From Cyclospora cayetanensis (lineage: Eukaryota > Apicomplexa > Conoidasida > Eucoccidiorida > Eimeriidae): a stretch of 64,000 bases of DNA. The position numbers and the translations under genes were made by a program. The stretch lies in assembly GCF_002999335.1 (NCBI RefSeq), contig NW_020312133.1:1-64000 (forward strand). Direction: 5' to 3'. Below, piece after piece: positions 1 to 11,736 of this stretch (its first letter is position 1; every line of letters starts with the position of its first letter). A model generated the notes under the pieces. That model saw only the letters and a list, made by a program, of their open reading frames with translations. It was not told the DNA's origin and did no database searches.

Positions 1-248
<248 letters not shown>

Positions 249-358
249 TGCATCATATGCCTTATGCTCCTAGTAAAGCCCTTCTAGCAAACGATAGGCC
301 AGACGCCGCCAAGAACTGAGTTTCCTCAAAGATCTCTGACTGCCTCCTTTCTTCCCCA

Positions 359-470
359 GCTTCAGTGCCCTCCCTCTTCACCTCCCTATAGAGAATGAGA
401 GCTTCAGTGCCCTCCCTCTTCACCTCCCCAAATTATGATGAGAGCTTCATTGCATTCCCCCCTCCCCCTT
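359..470. repeat. Short tandem duplication, period about 42 bp
   Basis: The block beginning GCTTCAGTGCCCTCCCTC at 359 recurs at 401, and a degenerate third copy begins at 444. It lies in what should be an intron of the minus-strand kinase gene, left of the exon that ends at 538. It is a non-coding minisatellite. Confidence 0.7.
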
Positions 471-536
471 TACACACCCCCTACATAAAATCAGCTTCAG
501 TGCGTAACCTAAGGAAGTCTGAGAACTCAGAGCTTA

Positions 537-1884
<1,348 letters not shown>

Positions 1885-4071
1885 TGGAGGGCTCAGATAC
1901 ACCTGGATCTTCAGGCAGAGAGGTTATGCAACAACTGCTGTTGCGGCTGCGGAGTGTGCGACAGAGGCTGGTACTACTCCCCCTGCTGCTGCTGTCTGAA
2001 GCGACAACGGGGGCGAAAGCGTCCATCCACAACACAGTCATCAACAGGCAACCTGTCTTTCCTCCGTTTCACGAACAGGATCTCTGTCCTGAGGGTGCTT
2101 CGCTGAGGTGTATCGTGCAGCAGGGTATCGGCACGGTGAGCCCTCTCCCCGAAGGCGAGTAAATAGAAGAGCAGGAGCAGCGACCAGTGGCAGTGATTGT
2201 GCCCGTCCCATATATGAAAAACTGACGCTAAAATGGGCGGCAGAAGGAGCGAAGAAGCGACCATACAAGAGGAATCAACAAGGCCAGGGTACGAGCTGCT
2301 ATACCCCACCGAGAGAGGCCCTCTACCTTCAAGAGCAAACAAAGGCGAGCAAGAAGTCGCACAAAAAAACTAAAACAAGGATCATTTAGCTTATGAGCAT
2401 ATATATACACACTGCAGGACTAAAAGGAGCGCGAGCCATAGAAGCCGCAGCTGTTGAGAGCTGCTGCTGAAGTATTTGTACCAGCAGCTGCGGCTGCGCT
2501 GCATGACACCGAAGACGTATCTACGCTGCTGCATGCGCATCGCAGGCATCAGCACCAAGTGCTTCATTAACGACAGGCATCTGACACGTGTTCGCCGTCG
2601 GAAGGAAAAGGAATGCACATACTCTCGCGAAGGCAGCAGGCGCAACGCGTTACTGCTGGCGCCGTGCCCTCCGAGATATCCGACATTGCTTTGCAGACTC
2701 CTAATGGACAATGACTGCAAGGCTTCAATCCTGCTGTACGGATTTGTTGGCGCAATTTATGCCGAAATACTGTGGCACATAGCAGGAAGAGCCGCACAAA
2801 GTGCAGATTTTGGCCGCTTTTCTACCCACGGCCACGGCTCATGATTGCACATGAATAAGAAGAGACAAGGTGCTAGCTAGATGCACCTAACCGAATAAAT
2901 GGATTGTACTACGGCGAGCCATTACCTGCGCGATCCCGCTGGGAATTCATCTGCGGGCAGTATGCATCGGCGAAGCCTGTCACCCGCCAGCACACGTATA
3001 GATATGTACTCCTCATATTTCGTCAGGACTTAGGCATGCATTGGCAGTGGGTGACAGTCGCTGGTGATAATCGTATTCTGATCGTTTCAGGCTTGGGCTA
3101 CTTGATTCCTTGAAAGCAAACAATGCGCAGTGGGTAATAGCGTGTGCAGAGCGCCTCTGCGTCGTAACTAGATTAGGGTGTCATTACGCTTCGTGTTCAA
3201 CGGTAGATCAACACTTGCCCAGGCGGTCTCCTCTCCCTTGAATCTAAGCCTTGTGGGTCGATGTGGAGAAAGCCAGAGACCTCCTGCAAACTGCCACTCC
3301 CTAACTTGCCACGCAAGGCGCTTGGGGGGAAGGGGGGAACGGCCTCAGAGGGCTCCCCATGCCGAGACAGCGCAAGAGGGCAGCAAAGCACACCCCACAC
3401 CTCTCGCTCCCTCTGTATTCGTGCTGCAGCTCCTAGAGGGAGGGCTAATACGGCTGTGTGTGTTCGTCCTTGGAAGCGACGGTTCAGGAGCAAGTGCCCT
3501 ACGGCCAAGGAGGGGCCTCCTGTAGGGTGTGCCGGCCCCTCGAGTGTATGGACAGCACGTGTAGCCAGAATTTCTGCCTACTGCTGGGTCGGAAGGTTCT
3601 ACGACGAGGATTCTGTGGTCTTTTGGAAAAGACTCAGCAAGCGGCAGACTGCTATTTGCAAGCTGCCTAAATGCAACACAGGTGTTGCATTTAGACGCAA
3701 GTGCACCAAGAGGACGTGCTCTACATAGGCAAGGGGGAGGGAAGGATGCCAAATAGCTGAGAGGAAGCCATATCCTCTACTAGCTGATGCGAGCTACCAC
3801 AAACCACGACAGATACAGCCGCCTCATGCTCGTCCAGGGGTGCCCCTGGCTGAACACAAGGCCAGTACTCATGCCATCGGTGAAGGCGAAAGCGAGTGAA
3901 ACGTATCGGTTGCATGGTGGTTTGAGCTGTGTCTGCTCCAGACTAGCGCGGTGCCAACGCGTGTAAACCCCTTCCTAACTATACACACTAAGGGCTCTTT
4001 AGCAAGAAAGCAGCACGGCAACTATGTGTAGCAGCTGCAGGGAAAATGCCAGCGCGCAACGCCGTGAACCC
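1885..4071. other. Intergenic region, no supported gene
   Basis: No ORF here shows a recognisable domain or a consistent exon chain, although several 100-150 codon open frames exist on both strands. It contains the 5' flank of the kinase gene and a perfect 13-bp inverted repeat at 3667-3694. Confidence 0.5.
3667..3694. repeat. Perfect 13-bp inverted repeat with 2-bp spacer
   Basis: CTAAATGCAACAC at 3667-3679 is followed after AG by its exact reverse complement at 3682-3694. It could form a tight hairpin or be a protein-binding palindrome. No coding sequence overlaps it convincingly. Confidence 0.75.
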
Positions 4072-4236
4072 TTAGATATACTGTTGCTTCTTGAGCTTTT
4101 CCTCTAGCTTCTGCACCTGCGTGGGGTAATCATCTTGCCAGTTCTGAACAAGCAGCACGATGGCTGCGGCTGCTGCTGCTGTGAACGCAACAACAAGGGC
4201 AGCCACGCGGCCCTTAATCCTGCGCCTCCGCTTCTC

Positions 4237-4276
<40 letters not shown>

Positions 4277-4680
4277 CGGTGGTATATGAAGTGCTGTTGC
4301 AGTCTCGCAGACTCTATACCCGATGCTGCGACGCGCATGGGCGAAACATTATGCAAAACAGACTGTCGCGTGCTATTGCTGCTGCTGCTTCTGCTGCTAA
4401 TACTGCCCATGTTGCGCAGGGTTGCTGCTGCTGAGCAGCAACCCGTGCGGCTGCTCTTGGCCCTTGGCATGCACTGCCATGCCATCCCCGTTATGCGAAC
4501 TGCCGCTCCTCCTTCTGCAGAAGTTTTTCCAACCCATGGCGCTGCCACTGTGGCTACTGCCACGCTGTTTGCGGAAGTCTTCGCGATCGCAGGAGCTGCT
4601 GAGACGGAGAGCCCCCTCACGTACAGCTGAGCGGTGCGGAAGGAGCAGCTGCACGTTCTGTTGGCGACGAACGCTGCCAT
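4072..4680 (-). CDS. Small single-span membrane protein, probably mitochondrial, unrecognised
   Basis: The open frame gives up to 202 residues starting at ATG 4680. An in-frame stop lies upstream, so a 5' exon, if there is one, must join by splicing. The first 45 residues are rich in Ala, Ser, Arg and Lys without acidic residues, as in a mitochondrial presequence. A run of 13 glutamines follows, then a basic patch EKRRRR, one hydrophobic segment of about 20 residues (VAALVVAFTAAAAAAIVLLV) and a short charged tail with a heptad-like QKLEEKLKKQQ. The architecture (one membrane span near the C-terminus with a basic flank) resembles small respiratory-chain assembly factors, but no family can be named. 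The poly-Q comes from a CAG/CTG run at 4235-4276, typical of this genome. Confidence 0.5.
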
Positions 4681-4760
4681 CCCTGTTGCCGCTGAGCCTC
4701 GCTTGTGCTGCTGCGGCTGCTGCAGGTGTCTCTATCCAGATCGTTGCAGGCCTGAGAGCC

Positions 4761-5108
4761 TCAAAGCTCCTGTGGCTGCTGCTGCCGCTGCTGCTGCTGC
4801 CCCTGCTGCGCTTGGCTCAAGGGGTGTTGCTGCCGCTGCCGATGCTTGCGTCTTTCTAGATCTCTGATGACTCCTGAAAATCGGCGTGCGTAATCTTCTT
4901 TCTTCTGACTGACGACCGCTGCAGCAACACGCACGAGGGAAACGGCAGCGCACGACTTGGAACCATGAAATGCTCCCTTGAACCGCAGGATGCATGCACA
5001 GGGGATGAAGCGTTCGGCCGCAAAAGTAGGTCGTGGAACGCTGCGTGGACGGCTAAATTCGATCTTTAGGCGGCTACGAGCTTCAGTGTACAACGGGAGT
5101 TCACGCAC
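4761..5108 (-). CDS. PET117-like small protein (cytochrome c oxidase assembly), exon
   Basis: The frame carries SK, a moderately hydrophobic stretch (CAAVSLVRVAAAVVSQ) and then FSGVIRDLERRKHRQRQQ, ending in a Gln-rich tail and a stop at 4761. The GVIRDLER block preceded at this distance by SK and a hydrophobic segment is the hallmark of PET117, a mitochondrial inner-membrane factor for complex IV assembly. There is no ATG in this frame upstream of the conserved part, so the true start must come from a 5' exon or the model is incomplete. The upstream part of the frame, back to 5108, may be non-coding. The assignment rests on one short motif, so it is tentative. Confidence 0.4.
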   Translation of the reverse strand: MRELPLYTEARSRLKIEFSRPRSVPRPTFAAERFIPCACILRFKGAFHGSKSCAAVSLVRVAAAVVSQKKEDYARRFSGVIRDLERRKHRQRQQHPLSQAQQGQQQQRQQQPQEL

Positions 5109-5730
5109 AATAGAAGATCAGGGCCGGCGAGGCAGTACAGACGCAGAGCACTACAACATCTCGAAGGGAAATTTTCATTCTGCATGCTCCGCCCTCTGCA
5201 GCGCTTCTTGAATTCCAAAGTTTTCCGCGCTCGAATGTCAACCCGCTGGAAGGCGGCGGGCTTGGAGCTGCCAAGCCTCTGCAACAGCTTTGGCGCAGTG
5301 CAACACGCCGCCTCTGAAATGAGGGGAAACAAAAGAAGAAAGCTTTCTTCTTCCAAAACAATGTTGTCTTGCCGTTAAGGCTGCAGGAACGCATGCAGCC
5401 CGCGTCGCGCAGCCCGAGGGTTCGCGGCTGCGGCTGCGACTGCACCCCATCGCTGAGAGGTCAGTGGCAATCTTCATGCATGCCTTTCAGGAAGGCAGTT
5501 TCGAAAGTGTATGTCTTCACAGGAAGCTCTGCAGACACCAGCGCTGCAGCAACCCCCACGCCTTGACCAGCAGCAACAACGAGAACACCCTCCGCGCCCA
5601 TCTTCTGACCCCCCAACGAACGGCCAGCCAGCCTTCCGAGGCAGCCATTCCAAGAAGTCTGCCGCCGCGTAAATACACCGGAGATCTCACAGTATACAGC
5701 CGCACCGCAACAGCAAAGCCCGCAGCAGCA

Positions 5731-8700
5731 ATGGGGACCTCCCTTTCTCAGCTCCTAAAGGAAGGAAACAACACACGGCTGTTTTGGGCAGTGGCTGCAG
5801 TTGCTGGTGCTGCGACAGTATTCTGCTTGACCAGTGGTAGCGGCATTACCACCTCCAAGCAGAAAGAATGCAGCGATGAAGAACTCGTGGCTATCCTAAG
5901 AACCATTGTCAAGGAATTCCACAAAATCTTCGCTGAAGCCGCCCAGTAAGCTCATCAATAGCCTGAACTTCGCACTCCAGCAAGAAACCCATACCGCCCT
6001 CCTGCCTGTCTAAGAGTCTACAGGCACACACGTACACACATTTTGCAAACACACACGCATTTTGGATACACACGCATACACACATGCACACACGCACTTT
6101 GGATACACACTCATACATACATACACCTGCATACACCTATGCTCACCCATGCATACACCTGCATACACAAACCCATGCACCTACACACACACCTACATGT
6201 ACACCGACATATACACATGCATGTACACATACATATACACCAAGTAAGTGGACTTTTGCATCCCCATTTACAGCACGAGACCACACGAATTGCATCGTGG
6301 TTTATGGCATCGAATGGAAGGCAGTAGCTTGCGTCCAAACGTCTGGTACAAGTGTCATGACACTCCGCACTCAGGATGACATCAAACCTTCTCTCCAGTC
6401 TTCAGGCGAAGGGGAAGGGTCGGCCCACTCCTCGGAGTCTCCGTGAGACAGTACGCTCACACATTGTTCCCCCTTTTCCCTCCTTGCGCATGCTTGCATG
6501 CCCTCGTCTCGATCCCAAGAGTGCAGCAGTTTACCGAGAGGGGGCACCCGTCTTCTTGCGTCTCGAGCTGTCGCATGTCCGACGGTCTTGCGCTCCGCTT
6601 GGAAACGCATGCAACAACCCTCTCTTGATTTCGGGGGAGTGGCTCACCTTTGCAGATGGAGGCAGTCACGCTCCAGAGGATGCTGCATTCACGCCTGGAG
6701 GCTGCAGAGTCGGGAGCTCTACGAAAGGCTGGGATATCTGCAAAGTATTTTGAAGAGCGATGCACGCGACTCGCACAAAATGTACTCTCACAGATCCTAA
6801 GGGCACTTCATTTTACACCCCTCAGTTGCTGAATTTCCGCGGCTTTGAGCGCCTGCATGCGCCACACAGGGTGCGTGGCGACCCCTCCGGCATGCTTACT
6901 CAATGAGTGTTTTTTCGTGTGTTTGGAGCCTTGCAGGATCTCGAAGTTAAGCAGCTCGTTGCAGGCTTGCGGCAAATGCATGAAGACTCCGTTCAAGGCA
7001 TTCTCCCCCTGCTCCCTGGTATGTTTTCACCTCAAGGTTATGTTCATGCGCTTTGCCTTTTCTTTCTTCTCGCCCCCTTGAGCGTTCCTTCGACACACTC
7101 GCTGAGGCATACCAAAATCGGCAGATGTTGACTTGTTGCTGCTCCTTTGTTAGGGGCATCTGGAGGGGTGGCTTGCACCGAGATTTTCTGTGCTGCTTGA
7201 GGCTGCGAGCGCCGTCACTGCGTGTGAACGTTTGTTGAGGGGGGGCAGGGGAGAATGAGGGGGTGTACAGAAGGGCGTGTATATTTGTATCGGTTCGGGT
7301 AAGACGCCCATGACATTGTTGGCTGCAGGACTGGAGCTGCCTGAAGAGCTGACGCAAGAACGCGTCTTGCAGATCCTCCACAAAATTCAGAGGCTCAAAG
7401 AGCAAAAGTTCAGAGAGATTTTGCAATCCACCAGTGACAAGGGTGAGAATTCTTCAACCCCAAACGGAAGCTTCGGCGTGTTAGCCGCATCCCTCCCAAA
7501 ATCACCACCCTCTTTCTTGTAGCCTTGTTTAACCTGTCGAAAGACGCGATTCTCAGAGCTTCACACAGTCCGCCTCTCTCCCTCTCTCGCTCTGGTTTTC
7601 CCTCCTTCCTCTGCACTTTCGCTGTCTGCATCCACGGCACCTTTCCAAAGGGAGGCATATTTGTGGAATCTATCCTTTCGGCCGCTGCGCAGAGCTGTCT
7701 TCCGAGGGTGCTACACCCGTCATCACTTCTCAGCTGCAGGATAGCAACACCGAAGCGGAAACTGCGGTGTTGAAGGAAGAAGAGCTGCTGCTGCAACATG
7801 AAAGGCAGCAGAAGCAGAACGCTCCAAGCCAACAACAGCTGGTGCTGACGCCTCTGATTTTCCTCCAGGCTATTGCCGTTCACTCTCGAGATCCCGAATT
7901 CAAGGCCAAGGTAGCGTGCCGTAGAACCTCGCGATTCAAATCGTACAAATAAGCGTCTCTAACCGAAATATGCTCAAGCGGCGCACACATACTCCCGCTG
8001 CCAGACGCACCAAGTATCCAAGGTGTCGTCTTAAAAATGCAATACCCCAGGATGCCTCTGCATGCTGCAAACGCCAGTGCAGTAGGGATCAGGGTTCGGT
8101 GCGTGCTGGCCTGTGGATACACTGGGCATCTTCACAAGACACAAGTCGAGTGTTGAGTCTCTTCGGCTGCTGCTACTGCTGTGTATGTACATGGAATATG
8201 TAATGTGTATATGGAATATGTAAAATGTACATGGAATATGTAATGTGTATATGGAATATGTAAAATATGCAATATGTATATGTAATATATAACATGCAAT
8301 ATGGAATATGTATATGTAATATGCAATATGTATATGCAGTATGTAATATGTAACATGCAATATGCAATATGTATGTGCAATATGTATATGTAATATGTAT
8401 ATGCAATATGTATATGTAATATGTATATGCAATATGTACATGCAATATGTATATGCAATATGTATATGGAATATGTATATTCAATATGCAATATGTATAT
8501 GGAATATGTAATATGCAATATGTGTATGTAATATGTACATGGAATACATAATATGTAATATATATATCTATATGAATATTTATGTCCATCTGTATGTGTG
8601 CATGTATGTATGCATATGTTCGGTGTGTAACTGCGTGGGCGCGCAGAAAGCGGCTATTGACCAAAACCATTCGGAACGGATATTTGATTTGCTGAGGCGT

Positions 8701-9623
8701 GGACGGACGCTGGATCCAATTGTGGCGGTTTGCCATAAGCGACTGCAACAGGTAGGGGTGTGGTGCAAGTGTGAGATTCTGAAATGGGAGTTGATCACGC
8801 CACCTCTAGTTTTGGAACGCTCTTAAGGTCTGTCCTCCGTCTGTCTGCGGGGGCAGAGGGGGGAAATGGGGGAAAAGCTTGGATTTGGGGAGACTAGGAA
8901 GTGCGTTTTATGTGTGAATTGGGGGTTCTCAGTCTTCGTGGCCAGAGTTCGCCCTTCGTCTAGAAAGTTGCGAAGGCATGGACGCGTTCATCCTCTGCCT
9001 CGTCTCTCCCGCCACGAGCAGCGGCAACAGCAACGATGTATCCGCACCATTGGGGCTTTTGGAGGAGTTTTCTGCGTTTCTCGACGAGGCTGAAAGCCTG
9101 AATCTCGAGTTGGATTCTCTCGCGGCCGTGTGTCTAGACAGCGAGACGCTTCCCGAGACTGGTGTGTGTTCGCGTGTAGGGGTGGATGGGGAGGGTGTCT
9201 GACGCTATGTCGCACAGCATGCAATCACTCAGCTCCAAACCATTGCCTCCGGCTGGGAAGGAGGCGGTTTGTACAGGAGAGTGGCTGGACACTTTTCGGG
9301 AGGGGGGGGTGTCGAGCAACGCACGATGTAAGGGGATCGTTTCTGCAAAGCGTGAGGAACAGGAATGCGGAAAGCACAAAAAAATTGCGATTTGCATGCA
9401 GGGGAGAAGTATGCCCCTGTGCGAGAGGCGGTGTACCGTCACGGGCATTGCTTCGCCCTCTTTAAGGGAGAATCGCTTCAGGTCAGCAACAAGCGAAGCG
9501 TTTTTCTTTGTGTATTTTCGGGATGCGCAAGGCCGTGAGAGCGGCATTTGCTGTTAAATGCGCTCAAATATTAGCTGCCATGGAGGCAGTCAAAACTTCG
9601 TGGCGGCCGTTCTGAGGTGCATA

Positions 9624-9691
<68 letters not shown>

Positions 9692-10089
9692 TATATAGCT
9701 GCTATGCGGCGCTGTTTGCATAGGGGGTTTCTTCGCGCGTCGACGCCTTCAAGTCACGACTAACCGACGCGCTGGGAAGCGGCCGAAAAGACAGCAACTC
9801 ACCTAGTGGTGCTGATGATAGGTCCTCCGAAAAGGCTGCAGCAGCGGCAGCTGCCGAGGCACGTGGGGAGACACCCGACATCACAGCAGCAGCAGCAGCA
9901 GCGGGTGAGACTCCCGTAGGGAAGGTCGAAGCAGCGGAGGCAGCAGCTTCAAAGCAACCAGCTGCAGCAGCAGCACAGACTGCAGCAGCAGCAGCAGCAT
10001 CGCGGGGAGGCCAAGCAACAGCGCGCCGGTTGGAAGAGCCAGCAGCTGAGGCCTCTTCGTCGGCAGCAGCAACAGACAACAAGGCCTAG
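5731..10089 (+). CDS. Unrecognised coccidian protein with N-terminal membrane segment and Ala-rich C-terminus
   Basis: The start at ATG 5731 gives MGTSLSQ, a possible N-myristoylation signal, followed by a hydrophobic segment (LFWAVAAVAGAATVFCL) and a soluble helical region. Exons are read at about 5731-5945, 6656-6781, 6937-7018, 7329-7442, 7693-7910, 8647-8751, 8933 to about 9160, and 9724-10089. From the second exon to the seventh the phases agree, and the seventh can join the last exon in phase 0 through a donor near 9174. The first-to-second junction does not fit and probably hides another exon. The middle is helical and charged (LRQMHEDSVQG, ILHKIQRLKEQKFREIL). The last exon ends in a long Ala/Glu/Thr tail encoded by GCA repeats. 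Introns carry CA-rich, TATG and AT microsatellites. I do not recognise a family; the layout suggests a membrane-anchored protein facing the cytosol. Confidence 0.65.
6020..6242. repeat. CACA/TACA microsatellite in intron
   Basis: A degenerate run of CACACA, TACACA and CATACA units lies between the first two exons of the 5731-10089 gene. Open frames through it encode only His/Thr/Tyr periodic strings and are not genes. Confidence 0.85.
8185..8580. repeat. ATATG/TATG minisatellite in intron
   Basis: About 400 bp are built from variants of TATGNAATATGTA, including ATGGAATATGTA, ATGCAATATGTA and ATGTAATATGTA. It lies in the intron before exon 8647-8751. The long minus-strand frames across it (YILHIHI strings) are repeat artefacts. 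Confidence 0.9.
9627..9686. repeat. (AT)30 microsatellite
   Basis: An uninterrupted 60-bp AT dinucleotide run lies in the last intron of the 5731-10089 gene, about 40 bp before its final exon. Confidence 0.95.
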
Positions 10090-10585
10090 GGGATTCGCGA
10101 GAGCGTTTTGCACACTTTCACGACACCAGCAAGGTAGGGGTCGGTCGCAACAGCAGGAGGAAACATTGGCGAGACTTTCTGGGAAGAACGCGCAGCAGCA
10201 GCTGCTGCGCTCTCCAGTGTACATACGCGCGCCTACGTGCAAAAACGGCTTTGCGACTTAAACTTGGGAGATACACGGCACGCCACGCAGGAGCCTTCGC
10301 ATTAGCAGAGATAGTTTCGTAGTTTAAGGAGGAGAGGGGAGAGGGAAAGGAAGGAAGTTGTGGGTGCCCACACACCTTGCAAAAAAATACTACCGCAGTT
10401 GCAGTTGCTGCACGCGCTTTTGTTGCGGCACAGCGACCACGGCAGCGCCAAGCGTAGCGGCGCGTATTTTCACTGCAGCCCGCATCGATCGCTTGCTCTA
10501 CAAAAATCAGGATGATGGCTAACTGCGCTGTGCTGGCGCAACCCTCTCCCGGCACAGACGGACCCTTTGCTGCGGGAGCTAGTGC
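10090..10585. other. Convergent intergenic spacer
   Basis: This spacer lies between the stop of the plus-strand gene at 10089 and the stop of the minus-strand AcpS gene at 10586. No coding signal is apparent. It must contain two 3' ends facing each other, but no clear poly(A) signal stands out. Confidence 0.5.
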
Positions 10586-11545
10586 TCAGCAGCACGCAAT
10601 AACCTGCGCAGTTGCGATGCCAGCATCATCTGCGCTAGAGAGAAGCATGGCCCTCACATGCCTTAAGCGCCGCATGGCTTCGGCCTTGTTTCGCAGGAGC
10701 AGAAGCGGCTTCCCCTCTGCCAAGTGCTGCACTTCTATTTCACTGAGAGACAAGCCGCCTGTCAACCGCAGCAGCAGCGCCAACAGGGTGGCATGTAGAG
10801 GAAAATCGCCGTCAAGGAAAGAGTGAAACAAAGGCCAGGAGAATCCTTTTTCTAAGGGGTCTTGCCACCTGCCTACATGTGTGCAGGGGGACGCGTTGGA
10901 CTGTGAATCTCGGCGTAAAAGCGCTACGGCTAGTGCAGCGCATGCACATACAAGGTGTGTATGGAGGTACAACAATACGTCTCTGAAGCTGTGTTGCGTT
11001 AATGCATACCTGGGCTCAGGATGCGGAGGCCAACCCCGAGAGCCTTTGCTGCTGCTTCCTTCGCAGCAAAGCGTCTCCCTAAGAACCTCGCTGCACTTCG
11101 GATGGCTGCCGCAGGAGCAGGAGCAGGAGCAGGCCTTCCCACGTCGGAGGAAGAAGGTGTTTTTGTCGCTGTGCTGCTGCTGAGGGTGGTAGAGGGGGTG
11201 CTCTGCATGCCCTGCAGCTGTTGCGGCTTTCGCTGTTGCCGCCGCAAGGTCCAGTGCGCAGCGAAAAGTGTTGGCTGTAGCCTCCGCAACTGAGCGGCCT
11301 CAATAGGAGACAACAGCCGCGACGTGTACCGACACATGGCACTGCAGGTGCACCCGCCGGAGGCTGCATGCACAGCAGGGGCAGTTCCTGCAGCTGCTGT
11401 GCATGCAGCCTCCGGCGGGTGCGTCTGCAAAGCCCTATTTGCCGCTAGTTCGTCTGCGGCGAGCAGGGAGCGGATCGTTCTCTGAAATCTGTCAGTGGAC
11501 ACGATGTCTGTACCCACGCCAGCCACGCGAAGCCTGCGACGCCGC
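10586..11545 (-). CDS. acpS: Holo-[acyl-carrier-protein] synthase (AcpS type)
   Basis: AcpS transfers 4'-phosphopantetheine from CoA to the serine of acyl carrier protein; in apicomplexans this serves the plastid type II fatty acid pathway. Two phase-consistent exons, 11010 to about 11547 and 10586-10758, give VGTDIVSTDRF (metal-binding Asp), LSPIEAAQ and RFLGRRFAAKEAAAKALGVG (catalytic Glu/Lys motif). The joined C-terminal part is GGLSLSEIEVQHLAEGKP with ACP-synthase spacing, ending VIACC. Relative to bacterial AcpS there is an insertion of very roughly 100 residues, rich in Ala, Thr and Ser, split around LSPIEAAQ. No ATG lies in frame: the first exon opens with codon TTG directly after a stop and an AG, so an upstream leader exon must supply the start and probably a plastid transit peptide. 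The YbeY gene ends about 190 bp upstream on the same strand. Confidence 0.85.
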
Positions 11546-11736
11546 AAACTCTAGATTGCATGCGCATTAGAACAGGGGTGCTCTGCATGTACATCGCGTT
11601 TTCGTGCGTTGGTTGACCTCCAGGGGAGAGCCGAGGGGGGATGGGGGACCTATGGAAATCCGTGTCAGAAACAGGCTTTTCGCTAGCATGCGTTTCTGAG
11701 GCAGACGAGTTACGAGCTTAGAGAAGCTTCCTTTTC

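Noticed and set aside
8031..8748. Minus-strand frames of up to 191 codons (Tyr/Ile/His periodic)
   Set aside because: They arise from the ATATG minisatellite in an intron of a plus-strand gene.
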